From contig CALXKM010000043.1 of assembly GCA_944388865.1 (NCBI GenBank), forward strand, positions 1 to 64,000: a stretch of 64,000 nt of DNA, given 5' to 3'. The DNA comes from an uncultured Duodenibacillus sp. Its GTDB lineage: Bacteria; Pseudomonadota; Gammaproteobacteria; Burkholderiales; Burkholderiaceae_F. Under the pieces are notes generated by a model. It was not told the origin of the DNA. It saw only the letters and a program-made list of their open reading frames with translations, and did no database searches. The position numbers and the translations under genes were made by a program. Shown piece by piece: positions 15,341 to 26,387 of the stretch (position 1 is its first letter; each line of letters begins with the position of its first letter).

Positions 15341-16507
15341 ATGCAGAAATTTTTCGTTTATCTGCTCTCCATCGGACACCTAAGCGTAGATCTCGCGCCG
15401 GGGGCGCTGCCTGCGATCCTGCCTTTTCTTGTGCTCTACAACGGGCTTTCCTATACCGAAGTCGCAGGACTCATGTTTGCCTCTTCGTGCCTGTCTTCGA
15501 TCGTGCAGCCCGTTTTCGGCTTTTGGGCCGACAAAAGCTCCAAAACCTGGTTCATGGCTCTTGGCATCTTGATGAGCGGCCTGGGGCTCGGCCTTTCGGG
15601 ATTGGCCTCAAACTACTGGCTCATCTTTTTGTCGATTACGGTCATGGGGATCGGGAGCTCCATCTTTCACCCGGTGGCCGCGCAAACCGTCAACCGCATC
15701 AGCGAACACAAAGCCACCGGCATGGGCATCTTTTCGGTGGGCGGAAATTTAGGATTCGGCATTGCGCCATTGATTGCAGCCGCAGCGCTGACGGCTTGGC
15801 AGACGACTGGCACTGCCCTTTTTGCCGTCTGGGGCGTATTGATGGCCGCATTGATGCTTTGGGCTGTGCCAAAAATGACCGCCTCTGCCGGGCAAAAGCG
15901 CATGAGCCCTGCAAGCGCCCCAGTACCCGCAATGAAAGAAGTCGCCAAAAACGACTGGCCTGCGTTTGCGCGTTTGAGCATCGTCATTTTGTTTAGAAGC
16001 GTCGCGCAAACGAGCGCGCTAGCCTTTGTGCCTTTGTACTGCATCGGCAAGTTTGGGATTTCCGAAGCCTTTTCAAGCACGCTATTGACGTTTTTGTGTC
16101 TGTGCGGAGCCGTGATGACGGCAGCCGGCGGGTGGCTCACCGACCGCGTGGGACTTGTGCGCGCCTGCAAGCTTGGCTACATCTTGATGGCTCCTGCCTT
16201 TGCGCTCATTCTTGTCGTGCCGTCTATCTGGTGGGTGTATCCGCTGATGATTGTGTTGAGCTTCACGCTCAACGGCACCTATGCGGCATTTGTCGTGCTC
16301 GGGCAGTCGTATTTGGCTAAGAACGTTGGCTTTGCCTCTGGCGTCACGATGGGGCTTTCGTCGAGCTTGGGCGGGATGCTCACGCCTTTGCTGGGGCTTT
16401 TGGCCGACTCTTGCGGAATTGAGTGCGTGATGCTTGCGCTTGTCGCCATCGGGGCACTTTGCGCGGCAAGCTCCTTCTTTCTTACGGAGCCCGCAGGCAA
16501 AAATTAA
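15341..16507 (+). CDS. MFS transporter, fosmidomycin-resistance (Fsr)-like
   Basis: 388 aa with about 12 predicted membrane segments. The N-terminus (LLSIGHLSVDLAPGALPAIL) and the region MGIGSSIFHPVAAQTVNRIS are characteristic of the Fsr branch of the major facilitator superfamily, proton-driven drug exporters. The ATG at 15341 begins the first membrane helix; a longer frame from 15254 would add 29 polar residues. Transcribed alone. Substrate not predictable from sequence. Confidence 0.85.
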   Translation: MQKFFVYLLSIGHLSVDLAPGALPAILPFLVLYNGLSYTEVAGLMFASSCLSSIVQPVFGFWADKSSKTWFMALGILMSGLGLGLSGLASNYWLIFLSITVMGIGSSIFHPVAAQTVNRISEHKATGMGIFSVGGNLGFGIAPLIAAAALTAWQTTGTALFAVWGVLMAALMLWAVPKMTASAGQKRMSPASAPVPAMKEVAKNDWPAFARLSIVILFRSVAQTSALAFVPLYCIGKFGISEAFSSTLLTFLCLCGAVMTAAGGWLTDRVGLVRACKLGYILMAPAFALILVVPSIWWVYPLMIVLSFTLNGTYAAFVVLGQSYLAKNVGFASGVTMGLSSSLGGMLTPLLGLLADSCGIECVMLALVAIGALCAASSFFLTEPAGKN

Positions 16508-16865
16508 GCCTACGGCTTCATAGAGAGCTTTTTTTGCTCAACTCTTTGCAAAATCTGAGCAAAAATTCTCCAATGTCCGCACGCAAAGCCTTCGAAATCC
16601 GTAGAATCTCGTGACGCGTCAAAAGGTCGGCGCTGCCCGGCAGAAGCCTTTAGCACCAGACATGCACGCTGCAGCTTCTGGTCAAACCAATCTGCGCATG
16701 AGCCCCTTTGCGAGCATCTCATCATTTTTTGGGCAGGCTTTATGCAATGCGCGCCATGCGCGGGCTTTGAACTTGCGACTCTTGAGTTTTTCCGCCTCCG
16801 CCCCCATATGACGACTGACGCTTGTCAACTTTTGACATTTACTTTTTTTCGCATCAGATACATAC
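16508..16865 (+). other. intergenic region upstream of lon
   Basis: About 358 bp without a credible gene. A short AAGCC/GGCTT hairpin followed by a T run (16506-16537) could end the MFS transcript. The heat-shock promoter for lon is at 16781-16809. Confidence 0.5.
16781..16809 (+). promoter_or_regulatory. sigma-32 heat-shock promoter of lon
   Basis: CTTGAGT (16781-16787), 14 bp, then CCCCATAT (16802-16809): a near-exact match to the CTTGAAA-N14-CCCCATNT consensus known for sigma-32. Transcription would start about 50 nt before the lon ATG. Confidence 0.85.
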
Positions 16866-19385
<2,520 letters not shown>

Positions 19386-19423
19386 AAAGTTCGCGCACTC
19401 GTCTCTGTTTTTTGACGTCCAAG

Positions 19424-19466
19424 AGCCGCTTTCCGAATGGCAGCATCAACGGGAAGCGGCTTTTTT
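19424..19466 (+). terminator. rho-independent terminator of lon
   Basis: AGCCGCTT (from 19424) pairs with AAGCGGCT (ending 19461), followed by TTTTT. Confidence 0.85.
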
Positions 19467-19573
19467 CGCATCGGCATGAAAATTGAGGACAATGTCCGGT
19501 GTCAAAATTTAGGAAGAACTGGGCGATGCGACATGGGCAAGGAAGAATGGATTCCAGATTGGGACGATAGACC

Positions 19574-21199
19574 ATGTTTTCTCTTACTCTCAACAAGCCA
19601 AGCAAGATGATCGTAAAGCAAGAAAAAATTCTTCCTCTCGGGCAGTCTGATTTCCCGTATCTGAGAAAGAGCAACGCAGTTTACGTCGACAAGACGGATT
19701 TGATCTGCAGCCTATGCTCTGTGCCGGCAAAAATTCTTTTGACTAGACCGCGACGTTTTGGGAAATCGTTGCTCGTCTCGACATTTGAATCGCTCTTTAA
19801 ACATGGCTTGCGCGACTTCAAAGGATTGAAGATTGAAAAACAATGGACGGATCGACTGTACGATGTTGTTCGGCTTGATTTTTCCAGCGTTAAGGAATTT
19901 TCGAGCGCCGAAGATTTTTCACTGCAGCTTGGCCGTCTGCTGTCGAGCAGCTTTTCCAAGGTCGGATTTCAAAAGCAAAATGCCGGCCAAACGCTCTCTG
20001 AGCTTGCTCAATGGATGCAGGACCTTGACAGCGGTACTCTTGTGGTTCTGATCGATGAATATGATGCGCCACTCACGGCCTGCCTTGACGATGCTCGACT
20101 TTTCGAGGAGGTCCGTTCGGAAATGGGGCGTTTTTTTGCTTGCCTCAAGAGCAATTCCGGATGCCTGCGCTTTTTGTTCATCACCGGCATTACAAAATTC
20201 AGCAGCACGACGATTTTTTCAGAACTCAACAACCTCACCGACATTTCGCTCGATGAGCGCTATGGCGCGTTGCTGGGCTATACCGAAGAAGAGCTCAAGC
20301 AATCTTTTTCTTCGTACCTGACGCAGTCGGCTCAATCGTTAGGCCTTTCCGAGCAAGAGCTCGCACAAGAGCTTCAGGTCTACTACGATGGATTTTGCTT
20401 TGAAGAAACAGGCTGCGTGCATGTGTACTGTCCATGGTCGGTGCTCAATTTCTTCAATCGCCCCGAGCGCGGCTTTCAAAATTATTGGTTTGCCAGCGGA
20501 GGTCATCCGGCAGTCTTGATGAAGCACCTCAAAGGACACCGACTGGGAAACCCAGATAGTTTCAACCAGCCCGTTGCTCTTTCTTTGGATGCGCTTTCTA
20601 CGCCTCGGCAATTGGGCGAATTTTCTGTTGAAGTCCTTTTGGCGCAAACAGGCTATCTCACCATCAGGCAAAGACTGTCTGCGGATCATGTCCTGCTTGG
20701 TTATCCAAACCGCGAAGTCTGCTTATCCATGGGGCGGCTTTATGCTGATGAACTTCTTGAAAGTCGCCCCGGCGCAGAATGTTCTCTGGCATATTGGGCG
20801 CAGATCTTAGGTCAGCAGTCCCCGGCCCAAGTCGTCGAAGCCTTCAACACCGTCTTCAACACAATTGACTACATTCGCTATCCAGTCAAGGACGAGGCAA
20901 GCTGCCGCAGTCACCTGCAGATGCTTCTCATCGGAGCTGGCTTGAGCCCGGTGACAGAATTGCATTCTGCTCTGGGGCGCAGCGACTTGGAAGTCGATGC
21001 TGCAAACCGAAGATGGGTTTTCGAATTGAAGTTCGTCAAAAGCACTGTCTCGGTTGACGATGCTCTGGCGCAGGCTCTCGAGCAGATCAAAAGCCGCCGC
21101 TATGGTCAAGCTCCAGGCGGCAAAGAGCTCATTTGCATCGCTTTGGTGTTTTGCGCTGACCAACGACGCTTTGCCGCCTGGCGGCAGGCTAGCAATTGA
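19574..21199 (+). CDS. AAA-ATPase-like protein with PD-(D/E)XK nuclease-like C-terminus (DUF1703 type)
   Basis: 541 aa. N-terminal segment ILPLGQSDFPYLRKSNAVYV followed by DKTDLI and the family's P-loop RPRRFGKSLL (about residue 56), Walker B LVVLIDEYDAPL, and a C-terminal nuclease-like signature (LEVDAANRRWVFELKF). This AAA-ATPase_like/DUF1703 organisation is widespread in gut bacteria with unknown role. The start could instead be the ATG at 19607; neither has a good ribosome site. A GGACA-A-TGTCC palindrome lies at 19487-19497. No partner gene. Confidence 0.85.
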   Translation: MFSLTLNKPSKMIVKQEKILPLGQSDFPYLRKSNAVYVDKTDLICSLCSVPAKILLTRPRRFGKSLLVSTFESLFKHGLRDFKGLKIEKQWTDRLYDVVRLDFSSVKEFSSAEDFSLQLGRLLSSSFSKVGFQKQNAGQTLSELAQWMQDLDSGTLVVLIDEYDAPLTACLDDARLFEEVRSEMGRFFACLKSNSGCLRFLFITGITKFSSTTIFSELNNLTDISLDERYGALLGYTEEELKQSFSSYLTQSAQSLGLSEQELAQELQVYYDGFCFEETGCVHVYCPWSVLNFFNRPERGFQNYWFASGGHPAVLMKHLKGHRLGNPDSFNQPVALSLDALSTPRQLGEFSVEVLLAQTGYLTIRQRLSADHVLLGYPNREVCLSMGRLYADELLESRPGAECSLAYWAQILGQQSPAQVVEAFNTVFNTIDYIRYPVKDEASCRSHLQMLLIGAGLSPVTELHSALGRSDLEVDAANRRWVFELKFVKSTVSVDDALAQALEQIKSRRYGQAPGGKELICIALVFCADQRRFAAWRQASN

Positions 21200-21303
21200 G
21201 CTATCTGCAAAAGACGCTGCCTGCAGGTTGGCTATACTCTTAGCCGTTGCGATTTTTCGCACTTGTGATGTCTTCCAGCAAATAAAGAAGGGAGCTTGCC
21301 GAT

Positions 21304-21579
21304 ATGCGTCAGTGCATGGATGCTGAAAATCTTCATCGCAGAATGAAAAAAATCATCGGTCAGTGCAATGCCATCAACAAAATGATCGACGAAGACGTGC
21401 CCTGCGAAGACATTCTCACCCAGGTCAATGCAGCCAAGAGCGCGCTGCACAAAGTCGGCCAAATCATTCTCGAAGGGCATCTCAACCACTGCGTGCGCGA
21501 AGGAATCGAACACGGCGACGTTGAAAAAACTATCTCAGACTTCGCAAAAGCCGTCGATCGCTTTGCCAGACTTTCTTAA
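21304..21579 (+). CDS. CsoR/FrmR-family metal-sensing repressor
   Basis: 91 aa, all-helical DUF156 fold. Cys34, His59 and Cys63 occupy the three metal-ligand positions of CsoR copper sensors; extra cysteines at 4 and 21. It would repress the downstream P1B ATPase and release DNA on binding metal. The likely operator lies after this gene, directly before the ATPase gene, so the repressor and pump have separate promoters. Copper is the default guess; the family also senses nickel, cobalt and formaldehyde. Confidence 0.85.
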   Translation: MRQCMDAENLHRRMKKIIGQCNAINKMIDEDVPCEDILTQVNAAKSALHKVGQIILEGHLNHCVREGIEHGDVEKTISDFAKAVDRFARLS

Positions 21580-21595
21580 CTTTTTTCCTCTCGGT

Positions 21596-21655
21596 TTGAC
21601 AAATCTGAGCTCGCGGCTTTAATCTATCGCCGATACCCGTAGGGGGTATGGGTAT
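21596..21655 (+). promoter_or_regulatory. promoter and CsoR-type operator of the metal ATPase
   Basis: TTGACA (21596-21601), 16 bp, TTTAAT (21618-21623). Just after the expected start site lies ATACCC-N5-GGGTAT (21633-21649) with a third GGGTAT at 21650-21655, the G/C-tract-flanked palindrome type recognised by CsoR-family repressors. Confidence 0.7.
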
Positions 21656-21678
21656 TTAAAACCAAAAGGCGAAGGATC

Positions 21679-23571
21679 ATGCGCTTAGAGATTGCTCAGT
21701 GGATAGACGCCGAGGCGCGTCGCACAATTGTCTTTCTCATCATTTCTGGGGTGGCGCTTGCCGCAAGCATGCTGGGTTTGGGCGAGAAGTTTTTGCTGGA
21801 TCCGGCCTGGATTGCGATCGTGCTGTGCGGCGTGCCGATTCTCAAGGAAGCGGCCATCGGCCTATTTACGCGCTTTGACATCAAAGCCGATGTGCTCGTT
21901 TCCATGGCGCTTATCGCGTCGGTCGTGATTGGAGAAATATTTGCCGCGGGAGAAATCGCCTGGATTATGACGATCGGCTCGCTTTTAGAAGAGCTCACCG
22001 TGGAGAAGGCGCGCGCAGGCATTGCTGAATTGGTTCATTTGTCGCCGGAGACCGCGCGCGTGGTTAAAGACGCCAATGAAACAGTCATTGCGGCCGACGA
22101 TGTTCAAGCCGGCGACATTCTTCGTGTGCTCCCGGGCGAAAAAATTCCTGCCGACGGCGTTGTTCTAGAAGGCGCAACGGCTGTTGACGAGTCGGTTATG
22201 ACGGGCGAGTCGATGCCCGTTGACAAAACCGCAGGCTCCTTGGTTTTGAGCGGCACGATCAATCGGTTCGGGGCTTTTCTCATGCGAGCCGACAAGGTCG
22301 GAAGCGAGAGCTCGGTCAAGCGGCTCATTGCGCTTGTGGAAAGAGCAGATGCCGGGCACGCAAAGATCGTAAGGCTTGCCGATCGCTGGGCCACTTGGAT
22401 CGTGGTGGGCGCATTGGCTTCGGCTGCCGCAACGTGGTTCGTCACAGGCGAAGTTGTTCGTGCAGTGACGATTCTTGTGGTGTTTTGTCCCTGCGCTTTG
22501 GTTCTGGCAACGCCTACGGCCGTCATGGCTGCCATCGGCAATGCAACGCGGCACGGCTTTCTGGTGCGAGCAGGGGACGCACTTGAGCGCTTAAGTGAAG
22601 TGCGGCGCGCGGCCTTTGACAAAACCGGGACGCTTACGCTCGGAAAACCTGTTGTCAACACCGTTGAATCTGCTTGCGGCTTTGAGCGCAAGGATGTTTT
22701 TCTTCTTGCTGCCTCGGTTGAATCTTTGAGCGAACATCCCCTTGGCAAAGCAATTGCAGAAGGTTTTCGCCGACAATATGAGTCTGAGAGAATCAAAAGC
22801 CCTTCGAGCTTTCAGATGATTCCGGGCAAAGGAGTGCAGGGGGTCGTCAACGGCCGAAAGGTCGCCGTCGGCACGCTTTCCTTTGCAAGTGAAAAGTCAA
22901 GCGCAATTAAAGATCAAGATGAGCTCCTTGCGAAGGCCAAGGAACAGACCCAAGCCGGCAGCACGGTTTCATTTGTTGTCGTTGACGGAGTCCTTGCCGG
23001 TTTTATTGCGCTTGAAGACGAAATGCGCCCCTTTGCCAAAACCGTCATCTCAAAGCTTCGCGCTCTAGATGTTGTTCCCGTGCTTTTGACCGGAGACCAT
23101 CAGGCTGCGGCAAATCATGCAGCTCACTTGACAGGCATCGAGGAGGTCGTAAGCGACTGTCTGCCGCAGGCTAAGCTCGAATACATCCAAAGCCAGAGGC
23201 GCAGCAGCCAGAAGGTGCTCATGGTGGGCGACGGCGTCAACGATGCGCCGGCCCTTAAAAGCGCGTATGTGGGCATTGCCATGGGCGGCGTCGGCAGCGG
23301 CATTGCGCTCGAGGCGGCAGACATCGTGGCCGTAAGCGACAAAATCGAGGAGCTGCCGCACCTCATCAGACTTTCAAGAAAAATGATGCGCGTCATCGCC
23401 ATCAACCTGACGCTTGCCATGACGATCAACTTCATTGCCATCATTCTTGCCATGGGCGGCTGGATGGGGCCAGTCGTCGGAGCGCTTGTGCACAATGCGG
23501 GCTCGGTGCTCGTGATCATGCATTCAGCGCTGCTGTTGCGGTTTGAGAAAGATAACGAGGCTAATTTTTGA
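21679..23571 (+). CDS. P1B-type heavy-metal-transporting ATPase
   Basis: 630 aa, inner-membrane metal exporter. No N-terminal metal-binding HMA domain. Actuator motif TGES (VMTGESMPV), membrane CPC at residues 270-272 (FCPCALVLATPTAV), phosphorylation site DKTGTLT with Asp314, hinge GDGVNDAPAL. The last membrane pair carries HNAGSVLVIMHSALLL: the position that is Asp in zinc/cadmium pumps is Asn here, and the copper-pump signatures are not evident, so the ion is uncertain. CsoR-like neighbour favours copper; the HN motif recalls CtpC-like pumps. Confidence 0.92.
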   Translation: MRLEIAQWIDAEARRTIVFLIISGVALAASMLGLGEKFLLDPAWIAIVLCGVPILKEAAIGLFTRFDIKADVLVSMALIASVVIGEIFAAGEIAWIMTIGSLLEELTVEKARAGIAELVHLSPETARVVKDANETVIAADDVQAGDILRVLPGEKIPADGVVLEGATAVDESVMTGESMPVDKTAGSLVLSGTINRFGAFLMRADKVGSESSVKRLIALVERADAGHAKIVRLADRWATWIVVGALASAAATWFVTGEVVRAVTILVVFCPCALVLATPTAVMAAIGNATRHGFLVRAGDALERLSEVRRAAFDKTGTLTLGKPVVNTVESACGFERKDVFLLAASVESLSEHPLGKAIAEGFRRQYESERIKSPSSFQMIPGKGVQGVVNGRKVAVGTLSFASEKSSAIKDQDELLAKAKEQTQAGSTVSFVVVDGVLAGFIALEDEMRPFAKTVISKLRALDVVPVLLTGDHQAAANHAAHLTGIEEVVSDCLPQAKLEYIQSQRRSSQKVLMVGDGVNDAPALKSAYVGIAMGGVGSGIALEAADIVAVSDKIEELPHLIRLSRKMMRVIAINLTLAMTINFIAIILAMGGWMGPVVGALVHNAGSVLVIMHSALLLRFEKDNEANF

Positions 23572-23590
23572 ATAGCCAAAAGGAAATGAA

Positions 23591-23618
23591 GCCGCCTTGC
23601 ACAACTTGACAGGGCGGC
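23591..23618 (+). terminator. hairpin after the metal ATPase
   Basis: GCCGCC (23591-23596) pairs with GGCGGC (23613-23618); no T run. Confidence 0.4.
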
Positions 23619-23735
23619 AATATCAAGCGCGGTCAGTCGATGTTTGTTCCCACGCGAAAAAACTAACTGCGTACCACTCGGTCCTACAATTCGTCAGCAG
23701 AGGATGACTCAAATACACAGCAAAAGGACTCAACT

Positions 23736-25121
23736 ATGCGGTACACAACCATTTCGCTTGCACTCATCTCCTTCATCTGGAGCGCATCAGCCTGCGCACA
23801 GAACAATCTTTCGGCCGACATCGTCATTGTCGGCGCCGGCGGCGCAGGAATGTCTGCGGCCATTGAAGCAGTCGAATGCACCGACGGCAAAGCCAAGGTG
23901 CTTGTATTGGAAAAGATGGCCTTTGTCGGCGGCTCGACATTGCTTTCATCGACCGCCTACAACGCGGGCGGCGCTTCCGTGCAGAAAAACTACACGGCCG
24001 AGGACTACGAAGCGAAGCTTCTCAAAGGCATTCCCAACGCCGATGAGCACGATCGCGCAAACGTCAAGCAGCTTGCCCAGTTGAGCGGTCCTACTGCCGA
24101 CTGGCTGATGGCAATGGGAGCGGATCTCTCGCGCGTGCGAAACGGCTCGCAGCTCATGCCCAAGGACGGCGGCGCGTTTGGGCAGATGATCGTGCCGGTG
24201 CTCTACAACCGTGCTCAAAAGCTGGGCGTGCAGTTTGTCACCAATGCCAAGGTCGAAGAGCTCATTACCAACGACAAAGGAGCCGTTGTGGGTGTCTCGG
24301 CAACGCTCTCCGAAGGAGGCAGACAAAATATTGCCGCCAAATCCGTCATCCTTGCAGCTGGCGGCTTTGCTTCAAATCCCGAGCTTGTCAAGCGCTTCTC
24401 TCCGCAATGGGCAGGCTACCCGTCGACAGCAAGCGTAGGCGCAACGGGAGAAGCAATTCTCATGGCTCAAAAGCTCGGAGCCAAGCTCGACAACATGGAT
24501 CTGACGGGGCCCCAGACCGTTGCCTACGACACAGGGCGCGGCGCAGTGTCGCTTACCAACGTCCGCTACAACGGCGCAATCATCGTCAATCGCCAAGGCC
24601 GGCGCTTTGCCGATGAGCTCGGCAGCATGACGGTGCTAGGCACGGCAACAACCAAGCAAACCGACGGCGTGGGCTTTCTCATCTTTGACCAAAAGTCCGT
24701 CGACAACGCTGCTCTCATGAAAAACTACAAGGAAAAAGGCTATTTTGTGCAAGCGCAGACCTTGAAAGAACTCGCTTTGAAGCTGGGCATTGATTCAGCA
24801 GGACTTGCCGATACCGTCAAACGCTGGCAGGGCTTTTTTGATGCCAAAAAAGATGACGACTTCGGCCGCACGCTCTCGATGGTCACCCGCATTGATCAGG
24901 CTCCTTTCTATGGACAGAAAGTGTCGCCCGCAAGCCAGCAGACCTTCGGCGGCGTTGAGCGCGACAATCAAGGCCGCGTGCTTAAGCCTGACGGCACGCC
25001 CATCGCGGGACTTTATGTGGCTGGAGAAACAGCTGATCAATACGGGCAGGGCGTCTCGCTTGGCATCGTTACAGGCCGCATCGCTGCGCGCGGCGCTGCG
25101 TCATACGTCTTCGGGAAGTAA
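23736..25121 (+). CDS. exported FAD-dependent reductase, flavocytochrome c-like
   Basis: 461 aa with a Sec signal peptide (residues 1 to about 22, ending ACAQ) and GAGGAG FAD motif near residue 36. Closest in this window to the second reductase at 4638. DFGR in the capping domain keeps the family's catalytic Arg. C-terminal loop YVAGETADQYGQGVSLGIVT differs from fumarate reductase and from the other copies. A remnant of another reductase lies directly downstream. Likely periplasmic reductase for an unknown organic acceptor; its electron donor is not encoded next to it. Confidence 0.82.
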   Translation: MRYTTISLALISFIWSASACAQNNLSADIVIVGAGGAGMSAAIEAVECTDGKAKVLVLEKMAFVGGSTLLSSTAYNAGGASVQKNYTAEDYEAKLLKGIPNADEHDRANVKQLAQLSGPTADWLMAMGADLSRVRNGSQLMPKDGGAFGQMIVPVLYNRAQKLGVQFVTNAKVEELITNDKGAVVGVSATLSEGGRQNIAAKSVILAAGGFASNPELVKRFSPQWAGYPSTASVGATGEAILMAQKLGAKLDNMDLTGPQTVAYDTGRGAVSLTNVRYNGAIIVNRQGRRFADELGSMTVLGTATTKQTDGVGFLIFDQKSVDNAALMKNYKEKGYFVQAQTLKELALKLGIDSAGLADTVKRWQGFFDAKKDDDFGRTLSMVTRIDQAPFYGQKVSPASQQTFGGVERDNQGRVLKPDGTPIAGLYVAGETADQYGQGVSLGIVTGRIAARGAASYVFGK

Positions 25122-25243
25122 TTGCCTTTTCTCCGTTTTCTTTTCAAGGCTCTCTTACATTGATTCCAAGAGTTCTTGAAAACCGTCTCGGCAATCGCTG
25201 CATGTCGAGGCGGCTTTGCCTTTGCAGAAGACAAGCATCATTG

Positions 25244-25546
25244 ACAAGCCTTCAGGAATTCGGTCGTGCGGGTTTAGCTTCTGGCCAAGGCAAGCTTGTG
25301 CGCATCGAAAAGGCGCCGTTTTTCATCTTCCCGTCGGTGGGCGCGATGATCGGCACCTATTGCGGCGTGCGCATCACGCCCAAGGCAGAAGTGGTCGACG
25401 TCTTTGGCGAAGTCATCCCGCATCTGTATGCCGCCGGCGAAATGACGGGCGGCGTGCACGGCGCTTCCTACATGACGGGCACGGCTTTCTCCAAGGCCAT
25501 GTCCTTTGGCCGCATTGCGGTTAGAAGCATTGCGCAGAAGAAGTAA
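25244..25546 (+). pseudogene. C-terminal remnant of a flavocytochrome c-like reductase
   Basis: About 100 codons equal to the last fifth of the family: KAPFFIFPSVGAMIGTYCGV then LYAAGEMTGGVHGASYMTG. The catalytic core and FAD-binding domain are missing; upstream sequence to 25160 is open but does not resemble the family. No ribosome site. Probably left by deletion or recombination between tandem reductase genes. Confidence 0.8.
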
Positions 25547-25590
25547 AAGGCATCTTTCTTAACGCGGTTCAATGAGCCGCTGCGCATGAG

Positions 25591-25637
25591 GCGGACTGCT
25601 TGACGTCTCGACAGACAATGGGCAGTCCGCTTTTTTT
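25591..25637 (+). terminator. rho-independent terminator
   Basis: GCGGACTGC (25591-25599) pairs with GCAGTCCGC (25622-25630), followed by seven T. Confidence 0.88.
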
Positions 25638-25736
25638 GCTCGTCAATTGAGTAAAAAACAAGTCCCCGCAATGGCATAATCGAGTCGACCGCGCACGTGG
25701 TTTTGCGCATTCTTTCCCTGACTTTGCTCATTGACT

Positions 25737-26009
25737 ATGAAGCAACTCATCGCTGTTACCTTCTTTTCTCTTTTGATGGGCGCAGCCGTGCCTGCAGCGG
25801 CGGGATCATTTTTTGATTCCGTTAAAGAGGCCGGCCGCAGCATTGGACATGCGACGCGAGACATCACCCGAGACATCGGCCACGCCACGCGCGATGCGAC
25901 GCGCGACATCGGGCACGCATTTAGAGACGGGGTGTCTGACGCTGACAAGGATTCAAAGAGTAAAGAGGGCGGCAAGGACGAGAGCGCAAAGCCTGAAAAG
26001 AGCCAATAG
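25737..26009 (+). CDS. small exported protein with GHATRD repeats, unknown
   Basis: 90 aa. Signal peptide of about 20 residues (ends AAAG), then a repeat region in which (I/G)GHATRD-ITRD/ATRD units of about 11 residues recur between residues 33 and 63 (GHATRDITRDIGHATRDATR), then a highly charged Lys/Glu/Ser tail. Probably helical and periplasmic. I do not recognise the family. Lies directly upstream of the manganese riboswitch promoter but is separately transcribed. Possible TTG start 6 bp earlier. Confidence 0.6.
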   Translation: MKQLIAVTFFSLLMGAAVPAAAGSFFDSVKEAGRSIGHATRDITRDIGHATRDATRDIGHAFRDGVSDADKDSKSKEGGKDESAKPEKSQ

Positions 26010-26039
26010 GACTTGTTGCTTTGAGCTTGCAAGACGGCA

Positions 26040-26068
26040 TTGGCATTCGGCAGCGGCGTTGATATAAT
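26040..26068 (+). promoter_or_regulatory. sigma-70 promoter of the manganese riboswitch
   Basis: TTGGCA (26040-26045), 17-bp spacer, TATAAT (26063-26068). Predicted start about 26075, just before the riboswitch core. Confidence 0.8.
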
Positions 26069-26074
26069 CGCGCA

Positions 26075-26210
26075 ACCCTCTGGGGAGTAGCCAAACCTGT
26101 GCGAGCTTTGAGCATTTCAATGTCCAGCGCAGGTCTCGCGCGTCAACATGCTTGAGCGTTGTCTCATGGCGGCGAGCGCAGCTTCTTTAACCTTTCAGCC
26201 AAGAATTGAG
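26075..26210 (+). ncRNA. yybP-ykoY manganese riboswitch
   Basis: Contains the conserved GGGGAGTAGCC core (26082-26092) and the second-loop element CGTCAACATGC (26141 region) that together form the manganese pocket in the yybP-ykoY class. Sits in the leader of a GDT1-family manganese exporter, the usual genetic partner. The 3' boundary is approximate. Confidence 0.8.
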
Positions 26211-26293
26211 AATAAAAACGGGTTGAAAAGGAGACTGTGCGGCAAGACCAGCGGCATACCGGCTTTGTGCATTCCCCAATTTCAACAGGAGAC

Positions 26294-26372
26294 GGGGCAG
26301 CAGCCTGACAGGCAAAGCCGGCGTGTCGTTTCGTCTTGTATAAAACCTCTGTCGCCGCATGCTGCTTGCCCC
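26294..26372 (+). promoter_or_regulatory. expression-platform hairpin of the riboswitch
   Basis: GGGGCAGCAGC (26294-26304) can pair with GCTGCTTGCCCC (26361-26372), closing 15 nt before the start codon. A ligand-dependent switch through this stem is inferred. Confidence 0.5.
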
Positions 26373-26387
26373 ATAAAAACTTCAAGC

